Shown here piece after piece: positions 44,416 to 55,325 of a DNA stretch of 64,000 bases. Under the pieces are notes generated by a model. It searched no databases and was not told the DNA's origin. It saw only the letters and a program-made list of their open reading frames with translations. Source of the DNA: Macrotis lagotis (lineage: Eukaryota; Chordata; Mammalia; Peramelemorphia; Peramelidae); the NCBI RefSeq assembly GCF_037893015.1, contig NC_133666.1, forward strand, positions 565,530,602 through 565,594,601, written 5' to 3'. The translations under genes were made by a program, and so were the position numbers. Numbering within the stretch: the stretch's first letter is position 1; each line of letters starts with the position of its first letter.

Positions 44416-46060
44416 TCCCTCCCAACTGTAATTCTTCCAATCTGGATGATTAAACCTCTAAACCAAGAAGAGCATAAGAAATCACCAAAGGCGATAATAG
44501 AAAAGGGGGGAAAAGGGGAGGTCCTAAGACAGAGGCTTCAGGGAGAAAAGCCAAAAAATAAACCAATGAAACAGATTAAAAAGGAATAGATAAATTGAAG
44601 AATCAGAAAGGAAGTGTCAAAGTCACCAAAACAAGGGAGAAGGTTAGCACGGCATAAATGAGGAGGAAGGGAGAGATTAGAATTTAGAGGACATTTAGAG
44701 ATATTCCACTGGTTAATCATAGGGTCATGAATATGAAGGGAAAGTAGGACAGGAAAGAGTGAATGGTTTAAAAATAGTTAAGGGCCACATGGAATGAGGA
44801 CAAAGAGCAAAATTAGAGTAAGGCAGTAGGAGACATGAAGACAAAAGATTGTGATCAAAGAAGAGGTGGTAGAAATTTTGAAGTCTTGAAGATGTAATAT
44901 TTTGGGTTATAGTAATGCAAGTTGTGACTTTCCTTGTGGTAAAGTGGATGAGGTAAAGTGAAGCCAAACAGCAAAGGAGTTAGAAACAGTGATGAAATGA
45001 GAGACCAGGGTGCTAAGCGGTCATCAACATGATTGTTGAAGCCATCAAGGATAGATGTCAGGGGTAGAAATGGAAGGAAACATAATGTCTTGGTGCTTAC
45101 CGTGTTGAGGAAAGAAAAGTATCATGAAATTTAAGAGATGGTAGCAATATGAATCTAGAAAAGATAATATTTTTAGAGGATATAAACTTCCAAAGCAGAC
45201 AGTTTTCTGAGTTAGGGTAGCAGAGAGAAGTAGCAATGGAAAACTAGAAATATACTTACTCCTCCTCCTAGGATATGAAACATGAAGGCACTGGTAATAG
45301 AAGCTGATCATGGATAAGTATCTTCAGAAAAAAAAAGTTGGATTTCAGATATGAATGAATTAATTAATGTAGGGCATTTAAGTGCTAATTATATGCCAAC
45401 CAATATGTTAGTGGTTAAAGATACAACTTCAAAGACAGTTACACATTTAAAAGAGTAGTATACAGGGAAGAATATTTTGGTTTTCAAAATTACCAGGAGG
45501 ATGATGGAGCCACAGGAGAGTAGATTTCAGTGTCATTAATAAGAACAATAAGAGTTGGTTTGATTATGGTTTCGAGCTGTTAAAGGGGATGGAGGGGATG
45601 GGATGAACATGGAACTTTCACTGGGCAAAACAGCAGCTGGTGAAATGGCAGAGAAGTGAAATCTAGTTGAAGTCAAGGTAAGATGTGGTGGACAAAGAAA
45701 GCAACCACTAATCATCATTAACTGCAGGAAGAATGGTTGGTAGAAGTGATGTAAGATGAAGGGAAGTCTGTTCACAACAGAGGAAGGATTCAATAAAGTA
45801 GAAAGTGTAGGTAGTTGTGATAGGGGTGGCAGAGGCACTGAATTGAAGTGATTTGAGACACAAATGAGGGAATAATATGGTCAATATAAAGCAGGGGATG
45901 GGGAGTACCCAGTAGAAAAATGATTATGGTTTAAATAGACCTCCAGGTTCTAATTAAATGTCAGTGTGAAGAGACTGTTACCAGTGGTGACTCCCAGATG
46001 GAGCCTCTTTAATAGACTGAAATAAAGTAGGAGGGAAAGAAGAGAGGGCCAGGTTATGGC
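43745..46060 (-). mobile_element. L2/CR1-clade LINE pieces (minus strand)
   Basis: Starts with CAAGGAGCTCTACAAACAAG and GGAAGGGCTTCTTGTAGAAG, then GATGGAGATATAGAAAAGGA, AAGAGGTGGTAGAAATTTTG and TGATTGTTGAAGCCATCAAG, the antisense of the L2-like ORF2 and its upstream part. Minus-strand open frames of 60-100 codons between 44538 and 45838 are Ser/Pro/Leu-rich pieces of it. A (TA)n tract lies at 44392-44414 and a possible separate L2 3' motif at 45355-45440. Confidence 0.62.
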
Positions 46061-46805
46061 ATCTGGGACAATCCAGTTTTATCTGGCCATTTTTCCTTCC
46101 AAAATCAGAGCCTTCAGACACATTCAAAGAAGCCAGAACCTCTGAATGTCAGAGAGAATTTAGGCGTTGCCACATGCTCAGCAGGTTCTAGTCTAAGATG
46201 GAAAAGTACTCTGATTTTCACAGATGGAATCTCAGAAACTTGAGATTTATACTCATCTTTACTTGTTTGTTTTTATTCAGCTCCATATTAAATGGAAACA
46301 CTCAAAGTCTAGTTCAATAAGTCAAATATGGCACAATATTAATATAATTTAGTCTGACTGGCTCCATAATTTTATATTTAAGAAATGATTTGGCTTCAAT
46401 ATACTAATACTGACTGTCTATTGAAATTGTGTTTTACAAGAATGAGAACTTGATAAAATATTATTAAGTGAACTGAAAACATGGACATAAATCTGTAAAA
46501 AAATTCAATAACCCAATTAAAAAACTCCCAATTTATCAGTGAAATTTGTTAAAGGTTGAAAATGTAGAATACTTTAAATGATGGATTGTAAGAGAGAGCA
46601 GATGTTTTGGCAGTCTTACTTAGAGCTTATAAATCTTGAGAATTATTTGGCCTACTATATAACTAGCCTGAAAGAACATTAAAATTATTATTGAAATAAT
46701 GAATTCAATGAACAGAATTTGGGGCTATACACTAATGGGTACAGAAGCCTTTTAGATTGGGCTGGGAAAGTAGGGACAAATAGAATTTCATAGTTCTCAG
46801 AAATT
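46061..46805. other. Unassigned intergenic sequence
   Basis: No recognised repeat, RNA gene or relevant open frame. Confidence 0.45.
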
Positions 46806-47003
46806 ATTCACATTTTTTTACATTTAATAGTACTTTTTTCCAATTACATTTATAGATAATTTTCAACAATTATTTTTGTAAGATTTTGAGTTTCACATTT
46901 TTCTCCCTTTCTCTCTTCTCTCCCCGTTCCCCAAGAAAGCAAGCAATATGATATAGGATATAAATGTACAATCATACTAGATATATTTCCACATTAGTCA
47001 TGT
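46806..47003 (-). mobile_element. L1 3' UTR fragment
   Basis: Antisense L1 tail: TCCAATTACATTTATAGATA, TTTCAACAATTATTTTTGTA, CTCCCTTTCTCTCTTCTCTC, and TTTCCACATTAGTCATGTTG. The sense-strand counterparts of the first motifs are at 48940-48975. Confidence 0.85.
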
Positions 47004-47029
47004 TGATTATTCACTTTTTCTTGGAGGTA

Positions 47030-47280
47030 TTCAATTCAGCAAAGCTATGCTGGATATTGGAAAGCAAATACAAAAATGAACTTAGTCCTTGCCCTCAAGG
47101 GATTTACTTTCTACTAGAATGATGAATACAAAATAAAGAATAATAAAAATAATAAATAAATAATAAAAATAAATTTGAGGTGTGAAAATGTTGACATTTG
47201 GGGAGGTGGGGTGAATAGGAAAGGTTGTACATGACTCTTGATCTGAGCCTTAAGCGAATTGAGGAAGATTTCAAGAAGTA
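47030..47280 (+). mobile_element. L2-like LINE fragment
   Basis: CTTAGTCCTTGCCCTCAAGG followed, after an AATA-rich stretch, by GAGCCTTAAGCGAATTGAGG. This is the common L2-like block also at 43790-43900. Confidence 0.5.
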
Positions 47281-47283
47281 AAA

Positions 47284-47440
47284 GGGGTGGCTAGGTTGCA
47301 CAGTGGATAAAGTACTGGCCCTGGAGTCAGGAGTTCCTGCATTCAAATCAGGTCTCAGACACTTAATAATTACCTAGCTGTGTGGCCTTGGGCAAGCCAC
47401 TTAACCCCATTTGCCTTGCAAAAAAAACTAAAAAAAAATT
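47284..47440 (+). mobile_element. tRNA-derived SINE (WSINE1-type)
   Basis: Full-length plus-strand copy with GGGGTGGCTAGGTTGCACAG head; the target duplication is not clear (possibly AAAG-rich). Confidence 0.92.
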
Positions 47441-47715
47441 AAAGGTAAAGAAGGGTTTTTTTTTTTGTGACAGTATATATCTGTCATACTTCAAACAGTG
47501 CCATTACTGAGACAAATGGGTGCCGTTTGGTTCAGGTGCTAGCAGCAATAATTCTAATAGATCAGAACTCAAACTATTTTAACCGCCATACCTCCTACAC
47601 ACCTTCTCCCCATTAGCCAAGTCAGGTCAAAGTTTATTACTTGAGGCCAAAGGCCACCTGCAAAACTTCTAGAATAAGGAGATACATATTAGGCTTCAGG
47701 ACAAATTAGAATCAG
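47441..47715. other. Unassigned intergenic sequence
   Basis: No repeat or gene recognised. Confidence 0.4.
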
Positions 47716-47719
47716 ATTT

Positions 47720-48175
47720 TGTGGACCACCTAGTACAAATCCCTCATTTTAGAATGGAAAGAAATGAAGTCCAAAGAAGTTAAAATGATTTGCTCCAGGC
47801 TATGGAGCTACTCAGTGGCAAATTCAGGGCTAAACTATTGATCTTTTGATTTTTTGGTTCCATTGTTCCTTGCACTACTATATACTATGTTGCTATATAA
47901 TTTCAAAAAGAGCAGAACTGGAATGAGTCTAAAAATGAGAATATGCCAAAATTTAGACTTGCTTTAATTTGTTCATAAATTTAGAGTTGGAATGGGACCC
48001 AGAGAACATTTAGTCCAACTTTCCTTTTTAGAAATGAGGAAAGTGAGATTCACAAAGATAAGTGATTTGCCCAAGACCAAATAGGCAATTAAAGTGTCTG
48101 AATCAGGATTCAAACCCAGGTCCCCATATGCTAAATCTAACATACACTTTCTGTTGCACCATAATTCCTTGCCAG
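47720..48175 (-). mobile_element. Two MIR-like SINE fragments
   Basis: 47720-47880 (GTACAAATCCCTCATTTTAG, AATGATTTGCTCCAGGCTAT) and 47965-48175 (TTAGTCCAACTTTCCTTTTT, GTGATTTGCCCAAGACC, GGATTCAAACCCAGGTCC) are both antisense MIR-type. About 90 bases between them are unassigned. Confidence 0.65.
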
Positions 48176-48534
48176 AAGTGTAGGACAAATGCATCATCAT
48201 GTTGTTTTAATAGCATTATTTAAAATAGCCTTAGCATTGCTTTTTGAAACAACTAGTGTAAAAAAGTAGCTATAGAATTGTCTACATATCCATGTTAGAC
48301 CATGTCTGTTTCCCGATCAGTAAAATAAGGGAGTTAAACTAGCTACCTTTAGAGATCCCTTTTCATTCTAGAGCTGTAATACCATGATCCTACAAGCTTA
48401 ATTTTTCTGGAATTGTTCTATTAAAATGAACTAATATTTAGAATGGCCTGAAGAAAATGCATTATGATTCTGAATATATTAGATTAATTTATAGAATATG
48501 TTAAATATTGGAATATATATAGAATAAAAGATCA
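48176..48534. other. Unassigned intergenic sequence
   Basis: The CTGTTTCCCGATCAGTAAAA piece near 48308 is MIR-like but too short to call. Nothing else seen. Confidence 0.4.
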
Positions 48535-49000
48535 TAAGAAAAGCTCTTTAAATATATATGAACTGATGCTGAGTGAAGTAAGCAGTGCAGGAAATCACTG
48601 TACACAGAAACAGCAATGTTATGTGATGATAAACTATGATAGATTTAGCTCTTCTCAGCAATACAACGATCAAAGACAATTCTAAAAAACTTGTAAAGAA
48701 AAATGCCATCCACATCCAGAGAAAGTACTATGGAGTCTAAATGCAAACCAAAGTATACTATCACTTTTTTCCTTTCTCCTGGCTTTCCCCTTTTGTTTTG
48801 ATTCTTCCTTCACAGCATGACTAATATGGAAATATGGGTAACATGACTGTGTATATATATATATATATAACCTATATCAGATTACTTGTTATCTTAGAAC
48901 TGAGGAGGGAGGGAAGAATGGGAGGGAGAAAACTTTTTTAAAATGAATGTTGAAATCTATCTTTACATATAATGGGAAAATAAATAAAATTTAAAAAAAA
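48535..49000 (+). mobile_element. L1 3' UTR, 5'-truncated copy
   Basis: Runs from GAACTGATGCTGAGTGAAGT through CTCTTCTCAGCAATACAACG and CCACATCCAGAGAAAGTACT to GAATGTTGAAATCTATCTTT and an AAAATAAATAAAATTTAAAA tail. It is among the better preserved L1 tails here. A (TA)n tract lies at 48851-48869. Confidence 0.9.
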
Positions 49001-49169
49001 CAGAGATGGGGAGCAAAAAATAAAAATAAAAACCCTATAAGTTATATTCTACAAAAATAAATTAGTTCACTCAGAGGATTCCTATGACATCTGTTTTTTG
49101 TCATGTAAGCCAGAATGACCTGGAAACCAGTTTGCCAGGAAGATTTTTAGCTACTGTTACAAATCCTCA

Positions 49170-49300
49170 TTAAGGTTCAATCAATAAACATTTATTAAGT
49201 CCTTATTATATTCTAGACACTATGGAAACAGACAAAAATGAAACTTTTCCTGCCCTTAAAGAGCTTTTATTCTTTTGGTGAAGACAAAGTGTACGTAATA
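49170..49300 (+). mobile_element. L2-like LINE 3' fragment
   Basis: TCAATAAACATTTATTAAGT, CTAGACACTATGGAAACAGA and CCTGCCCTTAAAGAGCTTTT are the L2-like 3' block. Confidence 0.6.
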
Positions 49301-49357
49301 TTTTTACAGATAAATATATGAATGAAGAGAATGAAAAAGCTTTTGAAAGCATATTGT

Positions 49358-49385
<28 letters not shown>
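49358..49385. repeat. (TA)n microsatellite
   Basis: About 14 TA units; the overlapping Tyr-Ile repeat frame is an artefact. Confidence 0.95.
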
Positions 49386-49388
<3 letters not shown>

Positions 49389-49481
49389 TGACTTCTTAGT
49401 TCTTTGAAATATTGAATAAAATTTAATCATAAACAAATTGTTAATTTATGGTAAAAACTTCAATCTGTAGATACAAAAGGT

Positions 49482-49515
49482 GATGTTTTTAATGTATCTA
49501 ATTTGGGGGACTTTT
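49482..49515 (+). repeat. Left arm of a 34-bp inverted repeat
   Basis: Reads GATGTTTTTAATGTATCTAA and on to GGGGGACTTTT. It is the reverse complement of 49698-49731 except for one base. The arms enclose a full-length SINE. It does not resemble any repeat I know. Confidence 0.95.
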
Positions 49516-49548
49516 GGATTACTAAAGAGTCTGCCTAAAAATAAAACA

Positions 49549-49697
49549 GGGGTGGCTAGGTGGTGCAGTGGATAAAGCACTGGCTCTGGAGTCAAGAGTA
49601 CCTAGGTTCAAATCTGGTCTCAGACACTTAATAATTACCTAGCTGTGTGGCCTTGGGCAAGCCACTTAACCCCATTTGCCTTACAAAAACCTAAAAA
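49549..49697 (+). mobile_element. tRNA-derived SINE between inverted-repeat arms
   Basis: Well-preserved full-length copy with head GGGGTGGCTAGGTGGTGCAG and tail CCTTACAAAAACCTAAAAAA. No ordinary direct target duplication is visible; instead the inverted repeat lies around it. Confidence 0.95.
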
Positions 49698-49731
49698 AAA
49701 AGTCCCCCAAGTTAGATACATTAAAAACATC
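49698..49731 (-). repeat. Right arm of a 34-bp inverted repeat
   Basis: Starts within the SINE's A tail and reads AAAAGTCCCCCAAGTTAG and on to AAAAACATC. 33 of 34 positions pair with the left arm. Confidence 0.95.
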
Positions 49732-50214
49732 CCTGCACAGGCTAGGGACATTCTAGATTAAGGAATGGAAGTTTTGTCAATTAATAGATGATTTTGAAGA
49801 CAATTGATCCCTTGGAATGTTTTTAAAAAGACTACCATTCACCAGGGAGGCCCAGATTAAATCAAATTAGCCTAAAGATTATCTAATACAAGAATTAAGA
49901 GCATTTTAAAAATGGATTTTTTTGATATCTGTAAGAATGGCATACAATATTACTCACCCTTACATCACAAGATAAAAATTCCATATTTTTGATTATGATT
50001 GCAGAGATTTTTCCTGGCATAATGAATATTCACCATAATTTTTATGGAATGTATAACTAGGAGAAAGTCACATTCCTTGCTAGATAAAAGTAGTTGAAAA
50101 ATATATCAAGAAAAATCTTGAAGAAAGCAATCTCAGAATATTAACAAAAGGGAGAGTGAAATGGTGACCTATGACACCTCATTCTTTCTAGTCTAATGGT
50201 GATATTGTAATAAA
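49732..50214. other. Unassigned intergenic sequence
   Basis: No repeat or gene recognised. Confidence 0.45.
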
Positions 50215-50520
50215 CTATGAAATAAAGTCCCAACACATTTCAGCGTGGTATTTGGAGCCCTCCACAGTTTACTTTTAACTCTTTCCACAAAAGTACTCAA
50301 CTCCTCACCATGTCCTTTAGATTTTAGCCAAGATTTTTTTTCCCCCTGAAACATTTCCCTTACTTTTCTTACTCTGCTACTACCAATATCTGTTTTTAGA
50401 ATGCCCTTTTTGAGACCCAGTTGACATACTACATTCTCTTTGAAACCTTCCTTCTTTCTCCCATTTGATAGTAATCACTTCTTTTTTAGGACTTTCATTG
50501 TCCTTAGGTAGTACCTTTAC
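50215..50520 (+). mobile_element. L2-like LINE fragment
   Basis: GGTATTTGGAGCCCTCCACA, CAACTCCTCACCATGTCCTT and TTTGAAACCTTCCTTCTTTC follow L2-like ORF2-end order. Confidence 0.6.
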
Positions 50521-50574
50521 TTAGGGATCTATTTTTTAATATTATTCTATTTATAAGTCATACCACCTATAGGA

Positions 50575-50850
50575 TCATATGTATTCAGCACAAAGCCAAG
50601 ATACTGAAGTAGAACCAGGAAATCACCTGAACATTCCCAAATTTTCCTAGAAACAACATTAAAACAACATCTAGAAATGAATTTTAGAATGAAAGATCCA
50701 AAGATTGGATGAAATAATTTTTCACCCCAAGACAACTTAGAAGGTTTGCTGGAAAGTTCTGTCTCACTGAGGAGAGAGAGAAATTTAGTTTAGTACCAAG
50801 TCACTCCCAGCAAGTCAGAAGTGAGGTTCCAATGAAGAAATTTTAATTTT
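50575..50850 (+). mobile_element. Probable L1 5' UTR fragment
   Basis: AAATAATTTTTCACCCCAAGACAACTTAGAAGG (50715-50747) aligns with ACATTTTTGCAGCCCAAGAC and the following bases of L1-D at 58290-58330. The minus-strand frame across 50547-50735 is chance. Confidence 0.5.
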
Positions 50851-51344
50851 TCACTTTTGAGATTAAAAAATGAGATGTATAGCCATCTTGAAGTTTATAT
50901 TTTCTTTTTATGGTGTAAGGTCTACCCCTGAGAAACCATCTATGACAATTACATTAATTTTCTGGTATGGAGTGCCAGGAACCAACATACTAAATTCAAG
51001 AATAACAAATTGCCTACATGGACCCAGTTATGGATGGCTATGCTTGTTTCTGGGAGTACCCAAAACAAAAAATTCTCTTACCTCAAGGTGTTCTATTTCA
51101 TTTCCCATCTATTTCAATGGGACAAACAATTTGTACCTAGTATGTAAATACTAACCACATGGGAAATAATTATTTGCATGGGTGTGGCAAGAATGTAAAT
51201 TGGTACCTGAGGCCTGGAAGGAAATTAGGGACTCTAATAGGTACAGATGTGAGATGTGGATGAAGAACACTCTAGGCATAGAGACTGTTTGGATTGACTA
51301 TCCAAATATGAAAAGGGATGCAAAGAAGGAATCAAATGTTTGGG
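50851..51344. other. Unassigned sequence with two short open frames
   Basis: About 0.5 kb with balanced composition. Plus-strand open frames 50870-51154 (94 codons) and 51182-51391 (69 codons) have no domain I recognise, and the second ends in L2-like sequence, so neither is called a gene. Confidence 0.4.
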
Positions 51345-51508
51345 GAACAGTAAGCTGTCCAGAATGGCTGAAATGTGTTTTTAAAAAGTAATGAAATAAG
51401 TCAGGTAAAAAGTTGAAGCTATATTGCCATGAATTTAAAATAACACAGAGAAGAATTTTTATTTCTTCCTGGAATTGGGGACCACAAAGTTATTTGAGCA
51501 GAGAAATG
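51345..51508 (-). mobile_element. L2-like LINE fragment
   Basis: AAATAAGTCAGGTAAAAAGT, CACAAAGTTATTTGAGCAGA and GAAATGACAGGGTC are in L2-like antisense order; interrupted by the CORE-SINE that follows. Confidence 0.5.
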
Positions 51509-51509
51509 A

Positions 51510-51715
51510 CAGGGTCAGGCTAACTGGGTAGCTTGTGGGTAAAGCTTTGGACCTAAACTTAGAAAGACGAGTTTAAATTTAGACTCAGACACTTTACTAC
51601 CTGAGTACCCCCGGGGCGAGTCATTTAATTATTTTCTGTCACAGTTTTCTTCAACTGTAAAATGAAGATGAATAATAGCATCTATCTCACAGAATTGTTG
51701 CTAGAGTAGGACCTA
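51510..51715 (+). mobile_element. CORE-SINE (MAR/Mon-type)
   Basis: GTAGCTTGTGGGTAAAGCTT, GTTTAAATTTAGACTCAGAC and CTTCAACTGTAAAATGAAGA, then ATCTCACAGAATTGTTGCTA, are head, B-box side, core and tail. Confidence 0.75.
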
Positions 51716-52035
51716 GATAAAAGACTGGAAGGCTGAGAAGGGTCTGAGTTATGAAGGATTTTGAATGCCAAAGAACATTTTGTATTTGATCTTGAAGGCA
51801 ATAGGGAACCATGGGGTTTATTGAATAGGAGAGTGATGGGCTGCACCTGCACTTTAGGAAAATGTCTTTGTTGCCTTTGTGGAAGATGGATTGGAGTGGA
51901 GAGAATATGCTTGGGATGAGTAGACCCATTATGCTTTTGCAGTTTTCTAGGCATGAGATAATCAAGGTCTGCACTATAGTCAGGAGAGAAGAAAGGTGTT
52001 TGCATCATTTCACAGAGGAAGTTTCCTCTGTAACT
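51716..52035 (-). mobile_element. L2-like LINE fragment
   Basis: GGATTTTGAATGCCAAAGAA, GGAACCATGGGGTTTATTGA, GAGAGTGATGGGCTGCACC and GAAGATGGATTGGAGTGGAG repeat the order at 7900-8060. Open frames on both strands here are decayed LINE or GAAA-derived. Confidence 0.68.
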
Positions 52036-52052
52036 ATACATTTCATCTTTTC

Positions 52053-52083
52053 TTCCTTCCTTCCTTCCTTCCTTCCTTCCTTC

Positions 52084-52142
<59 letters not shown>

Positions 52143-52283
52143 TCAAAAAGCAATGGGGTTAAGTGACTTGCCCAAGGTCACACAGCTAGGTAATTATTTA
52201 AGTGCCTGAGGTCAAATTTGAACTCAAGATCCTCCTGACCCCAGGGCTGGTGTGATCTATTCATTGAATCATCTACCTGCCCC
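52053..52283 (-). mobile_element. SINE whose A tail became a TTCC/TTTC microsatellite
   Basis: The body (GCAATGGGGTTAAGTGACTT to ATCTACCTGCCCCT) is a diverged minus-strand SINE. Left of it, where a poly-T tail is expected, (TTCC)n at 52053-52084 runs into (TTTC)n at 52085-52144. Flanks TACATTTCATCTTTTC (left of the tract) and TACATTTAATCTTTTC (right of the body) are the target duplication, which places the microsatellite inside the inserted unit. Confidence 0.85.
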
Positions 52284-52289
52284 TACATT

Positions 52290-53217
52290 TAATCTTTTCC
52301 TTGTACTACTATAATATTCTATTATATTTTGTATAACATAATTTATCAGAGAAATTTGAGACAAATTTTCCCATTTAATTATTTACCTTCTTATCCTAGG
52401 TGCATTAATTTTGTCTGTGCAGAACTTACTCATTTTTACATAAAGTTATCTAGTCAACATTTTGTAATTTTCTCTCTTCTTTGTTTAAGACTATATTCCT
52501 TACCTGAATCTGTAAGAGTGTATGATCTGCTTCTCTTTATTATCTGATCCTTAATTCCTTTAGAATACATTGAACAATATGGTAAGATATTGGTCTAAAC
52601 CTAATCTCTACTAGACTGCTTTAATGTTTTCTCAGAAGTTTAATCAAATGAAGGTAGGTTTTTTTGTTCATGTAATTTATATTTTCTATTTTATCAAGCA
52701 TTAGTCTAACTGAGTTTCATTGTTTCTGATTCTCTTTTGTCTAGTCAGTTCCATTGATCTATTTTTTTAACCAATACTAGATGATTTTGAAGATGGCTCC
52801 TTTACAATATAATTTGAAGTCTAGAAGTGCTATGCCTACTTTATTCCTACTTCTTTTCATAATTTCCCTTGATATTTTATATCTTTTGCTTTTCTCAATG
52901 AATTTTTATGAAGTTCTATAAGATATCTCCTCAGCAATTTGATTGTTATTAAAATGTGAATTAGTTTTGGAATTTGAAAAATATAATATTGGCATGGCCT
53001 AGCCATGAGCACTGAAGATTTCTCTATTATATTTTTAAAAATTTCTTTAAGAAGCACTTTTTAATCAAATCTATACAAATCTTTCTTGTGCTTTAGTAGG
53101 ATGATCCCCATATAATTTTTGCATTTTGTAGTTTGGGGAAATAGATTTTCCCTTTCTGTTTTTGCTTCCTGTGTTTTTATTATTATTATTATTATTATAT
53201 AAAATGCTATTGATTTT
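52290..53217 (-). mobile_element. L1 ORF2 fragment (minus strand)
   Basis: TTTTGTCTGTGCAGAACTTA, ATTGATCTATTTTTTTAACC, GATTTTGAAGATGGCTCCTT and ATTGGCATGGCCTAGCCATG, then TCTATACAAATCTTTCTTGT are the antisense of the C-terminal half of an old mammalian L1 ORF2. A TTA repeat lies at 53177-53200. Confidence 0.75.
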
Positions 53218-53336
53218 TTGTTTTTGCAAGACAATGGGGTTAAGTGACTTACCCAAAATCACATAGAGCTTAAGTATTTGAGGTCAAATTTGAACTCAGA
53301 TCCTCCTAACTCCAAGGCCATTACTCCATCCACTGT
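53218..53336 (-). mobile_element. tRNA-derived SINE, diverged and shortened
   Basis: GCAAGACAATGGGGTTAAGT and CAAATTTGAACTCAGATCCT with part of the head missing. AATGCTATTGATTTT and AATGTTATTGAGTTT flanks are the target duplication within the L1. Confidence 0.85.
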
Positions 53337-54583
53337 GAATGTTATTGAGTTTTGAGTTTGTTTTGTAGATTGCAATTTTGCTGAAGCCATTGTCTCAATT
53401 AATCTTTGCTGATTCCTACGATTTTCCAAATTTATAGTCATATCATCATCAAATAGGAATGTTTCATTTCTTCTTTACCTGTAAATATCTTTAACTTTTG
53501 TCTCTTGTCTTATTGCTGAGTGTAGTAAGAGTTGGGGTGTGCAAGAAGGGTGCTGAGGGAGTTCACTGTACAGGTCCATTCATTTTTCTTTTAATCTTCT
53601 TTGGGATTCTTTGTGTCCTAAATAATGGAAATAGCTGTTTTTTAAAATTTGTTTTGACATATAATTTCTGTTTGGAGAGGTTTCAGAAGTAGAGATGGGA
53701 GAAAACAAGTAATTCTTTATCTTGTTTGATCACATTACTCAGAAGTCTTATGCCATAATTTGTTCATCCATTTCCCAATAGGAAGACATCCCTTAGTTTC
53801 TGATTTTTGGATAGTATAACAAGAATTGCTATAAATATTTCTGTACATGTCTTTTTTCTCTTTTATTTCTTTAAATCATAAGCCTTGCACAGTGTAAACA
53901 AAGTATATTAACAATTAAATGATTTTGTGGGCATAGTTCTAACATGTTTTCCAGAATGGTTGAAGCAACTGGCAACTTCATCAGCAATATATTAGTTGTT
54001 ATAGTTATTTTCTAACAGACTCTCCAATATTTATCATGTTTCCCTTTTTGTGATTTTTTCCCCATTTTCATAGATGTGGGATGGAACTTCAAAAGTCGCT
54101 TTAATTTGTACTTCTTGGGGACGGCTAGGTGGTGCAGTAGATAGAGCACCAGCTCTGGAGTCAGGAGTACCTGAGTTCAAATCTGACCTCAGACTTAATA
54201 ATTACCTAGCTGTGTGGCCTTGGGCAAGCCACTTAACTCCATTTGCCTTGCAAAAAAAAAAAAAACAACCTAAAAAAAGTGTACTTCCTGAATTATTAGT
54301 AATTTAAAATACTTTTTCAGATGTTTGTTGGTAGCTAGGAATTCTATTTAAAACTGCTTATTCATACCATTTGATTTGAATCAGTTCCTTATATATCTTT
54401 GATAAAATTTCTGCAGAGTTTTCCTAGCTGTTTGTTTGCTTTCAGTTTTTTAAACTGTATTGTTCATATAAATACCTTTTAAATTTTGTATAATCAATAA
54501 TTTTATTTTGTGTTATTTTACTACTTTTCCCTTTTGGATAGATCTGTCAGGTAACTTTTTTTCTTTCCCATTCTTATCACAGG
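53337..54583 (-). mobile_element. L1 ORF2 fragments (minus strand), continued
   Basis: 53337-53700 (GATTGCAATTTTGCTGAAGC, ATAGTCATATCATCATCAAA) continues the preceding L1. 53700-54115 and 54280-54583 (GCTATAAATATTTCTGTACA, CAGAATGGTTGAAGCAACTG, TCCTTATATATCTTTGATAA) read as a second antisense L1 piece. A SINE at 54116-54279 interrupts. Confidence 0.7.
54116..54279 (+). mobile_element. tRNA-derived SINE (WSINE1-type)
   Basis: Full-length plus-strand copy; TTGTACTTCTTG and GTGTACTTCCTG flanks are a mutated target duplication. Confidence 0.92.
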
Positions 54584-54830
54584 GGGAGTTAGCTAGTATA
54601 GTGGATAGAGTGCTGAGCCTAAAGTGAGGAAGACTCATTTCCTTTGAGTTCCAATCTAGTTTCAGTCTAATTGGGCAATTCACTTACCCCCTCTTTGCTT
54701 CAGTTTCCTTATCAGTAAAATGAACAAGAAAAGGGAATGGCTAAACACTCCAGTGTATTTGCTAAGAAAACTTTAAAAATTGGGAGATGGAGAATTGGAC
54801 ATAATAGAAATGACTGATTTCAATCCCAGA
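54584..54830 (+). mobile_element. MAR1-type CORE-SINE
   Basis: GTATAGTGGATAGAGTGCTG head, CAGTTTCCTTATCAGTAAAA core, AAAGGGAATGGCTAAACACT and GGACATAATAGAAATGACTG end. Confidence 0.8.
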
Positions 54831-55325
54831 GTTTGGTCTGAGAAAGATATACAGAATTAGGTTGTATATGTGCTTTGTTTCTCTTGTTGGCTGCTGGCAG
54901 AACTCAGCTTGGTTTGGAGTTAGGCTGCATAGCATATTAAGACAAAATGCAGCAAATCTGGGTGAGAATGGCCTTTTTGTAGCCCAGTCAAGTATTGACA
55001 CCATTCCTCAGATTTGGTTTCCATTTCCCAGGGAAAAAAAAGGTCTTTCCAGGGAAGTCACAAGATGCCCCGTGATATATTTAATAGGAAGAAGGTCAAG
55101 ATGCTAAGTCCCCAGAGTTCTCTTGTGGTGAATGGTTCCGGAATGTGAGTGGACTTGTTGAGGCAGCAGATTGCTCCTTCTAGTTTGGCCTCAAAGGGCT
55201 GATTGGGGAAAAGATTTAAAGGAGCAGAGTCTTGTTTCCTTCTTCCTCAAAAACTGGAAAGGGGAGTTCTAGTGGCTCTTGCTTGTTTGATTGGGCTCTG
55301 CCTCTTTTTCACACTGAACAACATT
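54831..55325. other. Unassigned, balanced-composition sequence
   Basis: No LINE or SINE signature, less AT-rich than its surroundings. Open frames at 54762-55004 (minus) and 54862-55107 (plus) overlap each other and show no domain. A solo LTR or unique DNA are both possible. Confidence 0.4.

Noticed and set aside
51182..51391. Possible exon (69 codons, balanced amino acids)
   Set aside because: No splice-site context or domain, and its end reads into L2-like sequence.
51682..52209. Open frames of 95-154 codons on both strands
   Set aside because: They combine the TTTC/TTCC tract with decayed L2-like sequence and have no domain.
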